From: DATAYF01 sp036272735
Lineage (GTDB): Bacteria > Chloroflexota > Ktedonobacteria > Ktedonobacterales > Ktedonobacteraceae
Assembly (NCBI GenBank): GCA_036272735.1
Contig: DATAYF010000694.1
Location: forward strand, 1-5,564
Direction of reading: 5' to 3'
DNA: 5,564 nucleotides
A program made the position numbers and the translations under genes. Positions 5,423 through 5,564 of the stretch are shown here, in pieces (positions within the stretch are counted from its first letter, which is position 1; every line of letters begins with the position of its first letter). A model generated the notes under the pieces. It had not been told where the DNA came from. It ran no database searches and worked only from the letters and a program-made list of their open reading frames with translations.

Positions 5423-5564
5423 GAACGCCGAGCGCGAAAGCCCCCGTCTTTGCAAGCGGGGGATGAAGCGCTGTTCCTTCTTGAGGTGAGAGGAGCCGCT
5501 ACCATACCAGAAAAAGAGTGAAACACGTGCCAAAGACGACAGAACCTGTTAAAATAAGAACGTA
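5423..5564. mobile_element. Probable end of an IS200/IS605-superfamily element with structured RNA (HEARO/omega-RNA-like)
   Basis: A compound stem-loop is seen at 5423-5476. GAAC (5423-5426) pairs with GTTC (5473-5476), with GCCG bulged. AGCGC (5431-5435) pairs with GCGCT (5468-5472), around a GAAAG/ATGAA internal loop. CCCCCG (5441-5446) pairs with CGGGGG (5457-5462), and CTT with AAG closes a TGC loop with T5447 bulged. Such G/C-run hairpins with GAAAG and ATGAAGC flanks recall ends of IscB (HEARO RNA, plus-strand reading) or TnpB (minus-strand reading) elements; this is from memory of the families. Further along are a small hairpin ACAG-AAC-CTGT (5539-5549) and repeated AGAAC (5422, 5541, 5557). 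No transposase or nuclease coding sequence is recognisable in the short part visible. The outer boundary lies beyond the window, and the inner boundary near 5421 is inferred from loss of TPR similarity. Confidence 0.5.

Noticed and set aside
5423..5476. Possible ordinary intrinsic terminator formed by the C/G-run hairpin.
   Set aside because: No T-tract follows on either strand, and the two-tier stem with internal loop fits a transposon-end RNA better.

Overview
The window is a piece of bacterial chromosome with moderate GC (roughly 50-55% by eye) and short intergenic gaps. It holds four intact protein genes, one truncated tetratricopeptide-repeat (TPR) gene, and what looks like the end of a mobile element carrying a structured RNA. 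The mix of a GH4 glycosidase, a FmdA-type amidase, TPR fragments and an IS200/IS605-like (possibly HEARO/omega-RNA) end would fit a Ktedonobacteria-type Chloroflexota genome. That assignment is an impression from gene content, not proof.

Layout. Bases 1-248 have no convincing gene. They contain a spaced pair of about 27-bp imperfect repeats (34-60 and 81-108) and a plausible sigma-70-like promoter with a perfect -10 (189-194) for the following gene. A GH4 NAD/Mn-dependent glycosidase of the alpha-galactosidase/alpha-glucosidase type occupies 249-1796 (+) and is followed by a good intrinsic terminator (1821-1855). A 208-bp gap with a second, weaker terminator-like hairpin leads into an acetamidase/formamidase-family gene at 2005-2964 (+).

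Between that gene and the convergent gene on the other strand lies a perfect 30-bp inverted repeat with a single-base centre (2980-3040). On the minus strand are a TetR-family regulator (4439-5053) and, 54 bp downstream, a class A FAD-dependent monooxygenase/oxidoreductase (3068-4384). The tetR gene has a near-consensus promoter (TTGACA, 17 bp, TATGAT) with a 16-bp operator-like site just after the -10. A related site (11 of 16 bases, all differences transitions) sits in front of the oxidoreductase gene. This suggests a self-regulated, ligand-responsive regulator/flavoenzyme pair.

The right end (5188-5564) holds the C-terminal part of a TPR protein on the minus strand. Its frame runs without a stop into a non-TPR sequence containing a strong two-part stem-loop (5423-5476). 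The TPR gene therefore seems to have been interrupted by an IS200/IS605-superfamily element, either the left end of an IscB/HEARO-type element or the right end of a TnpB-type element. The rest of the element lies beyond the window. The sugar, amide and flavoenzyme genes show no obvious shared pathway; the window looks like three independent transcription units plus a mobile-element junction.
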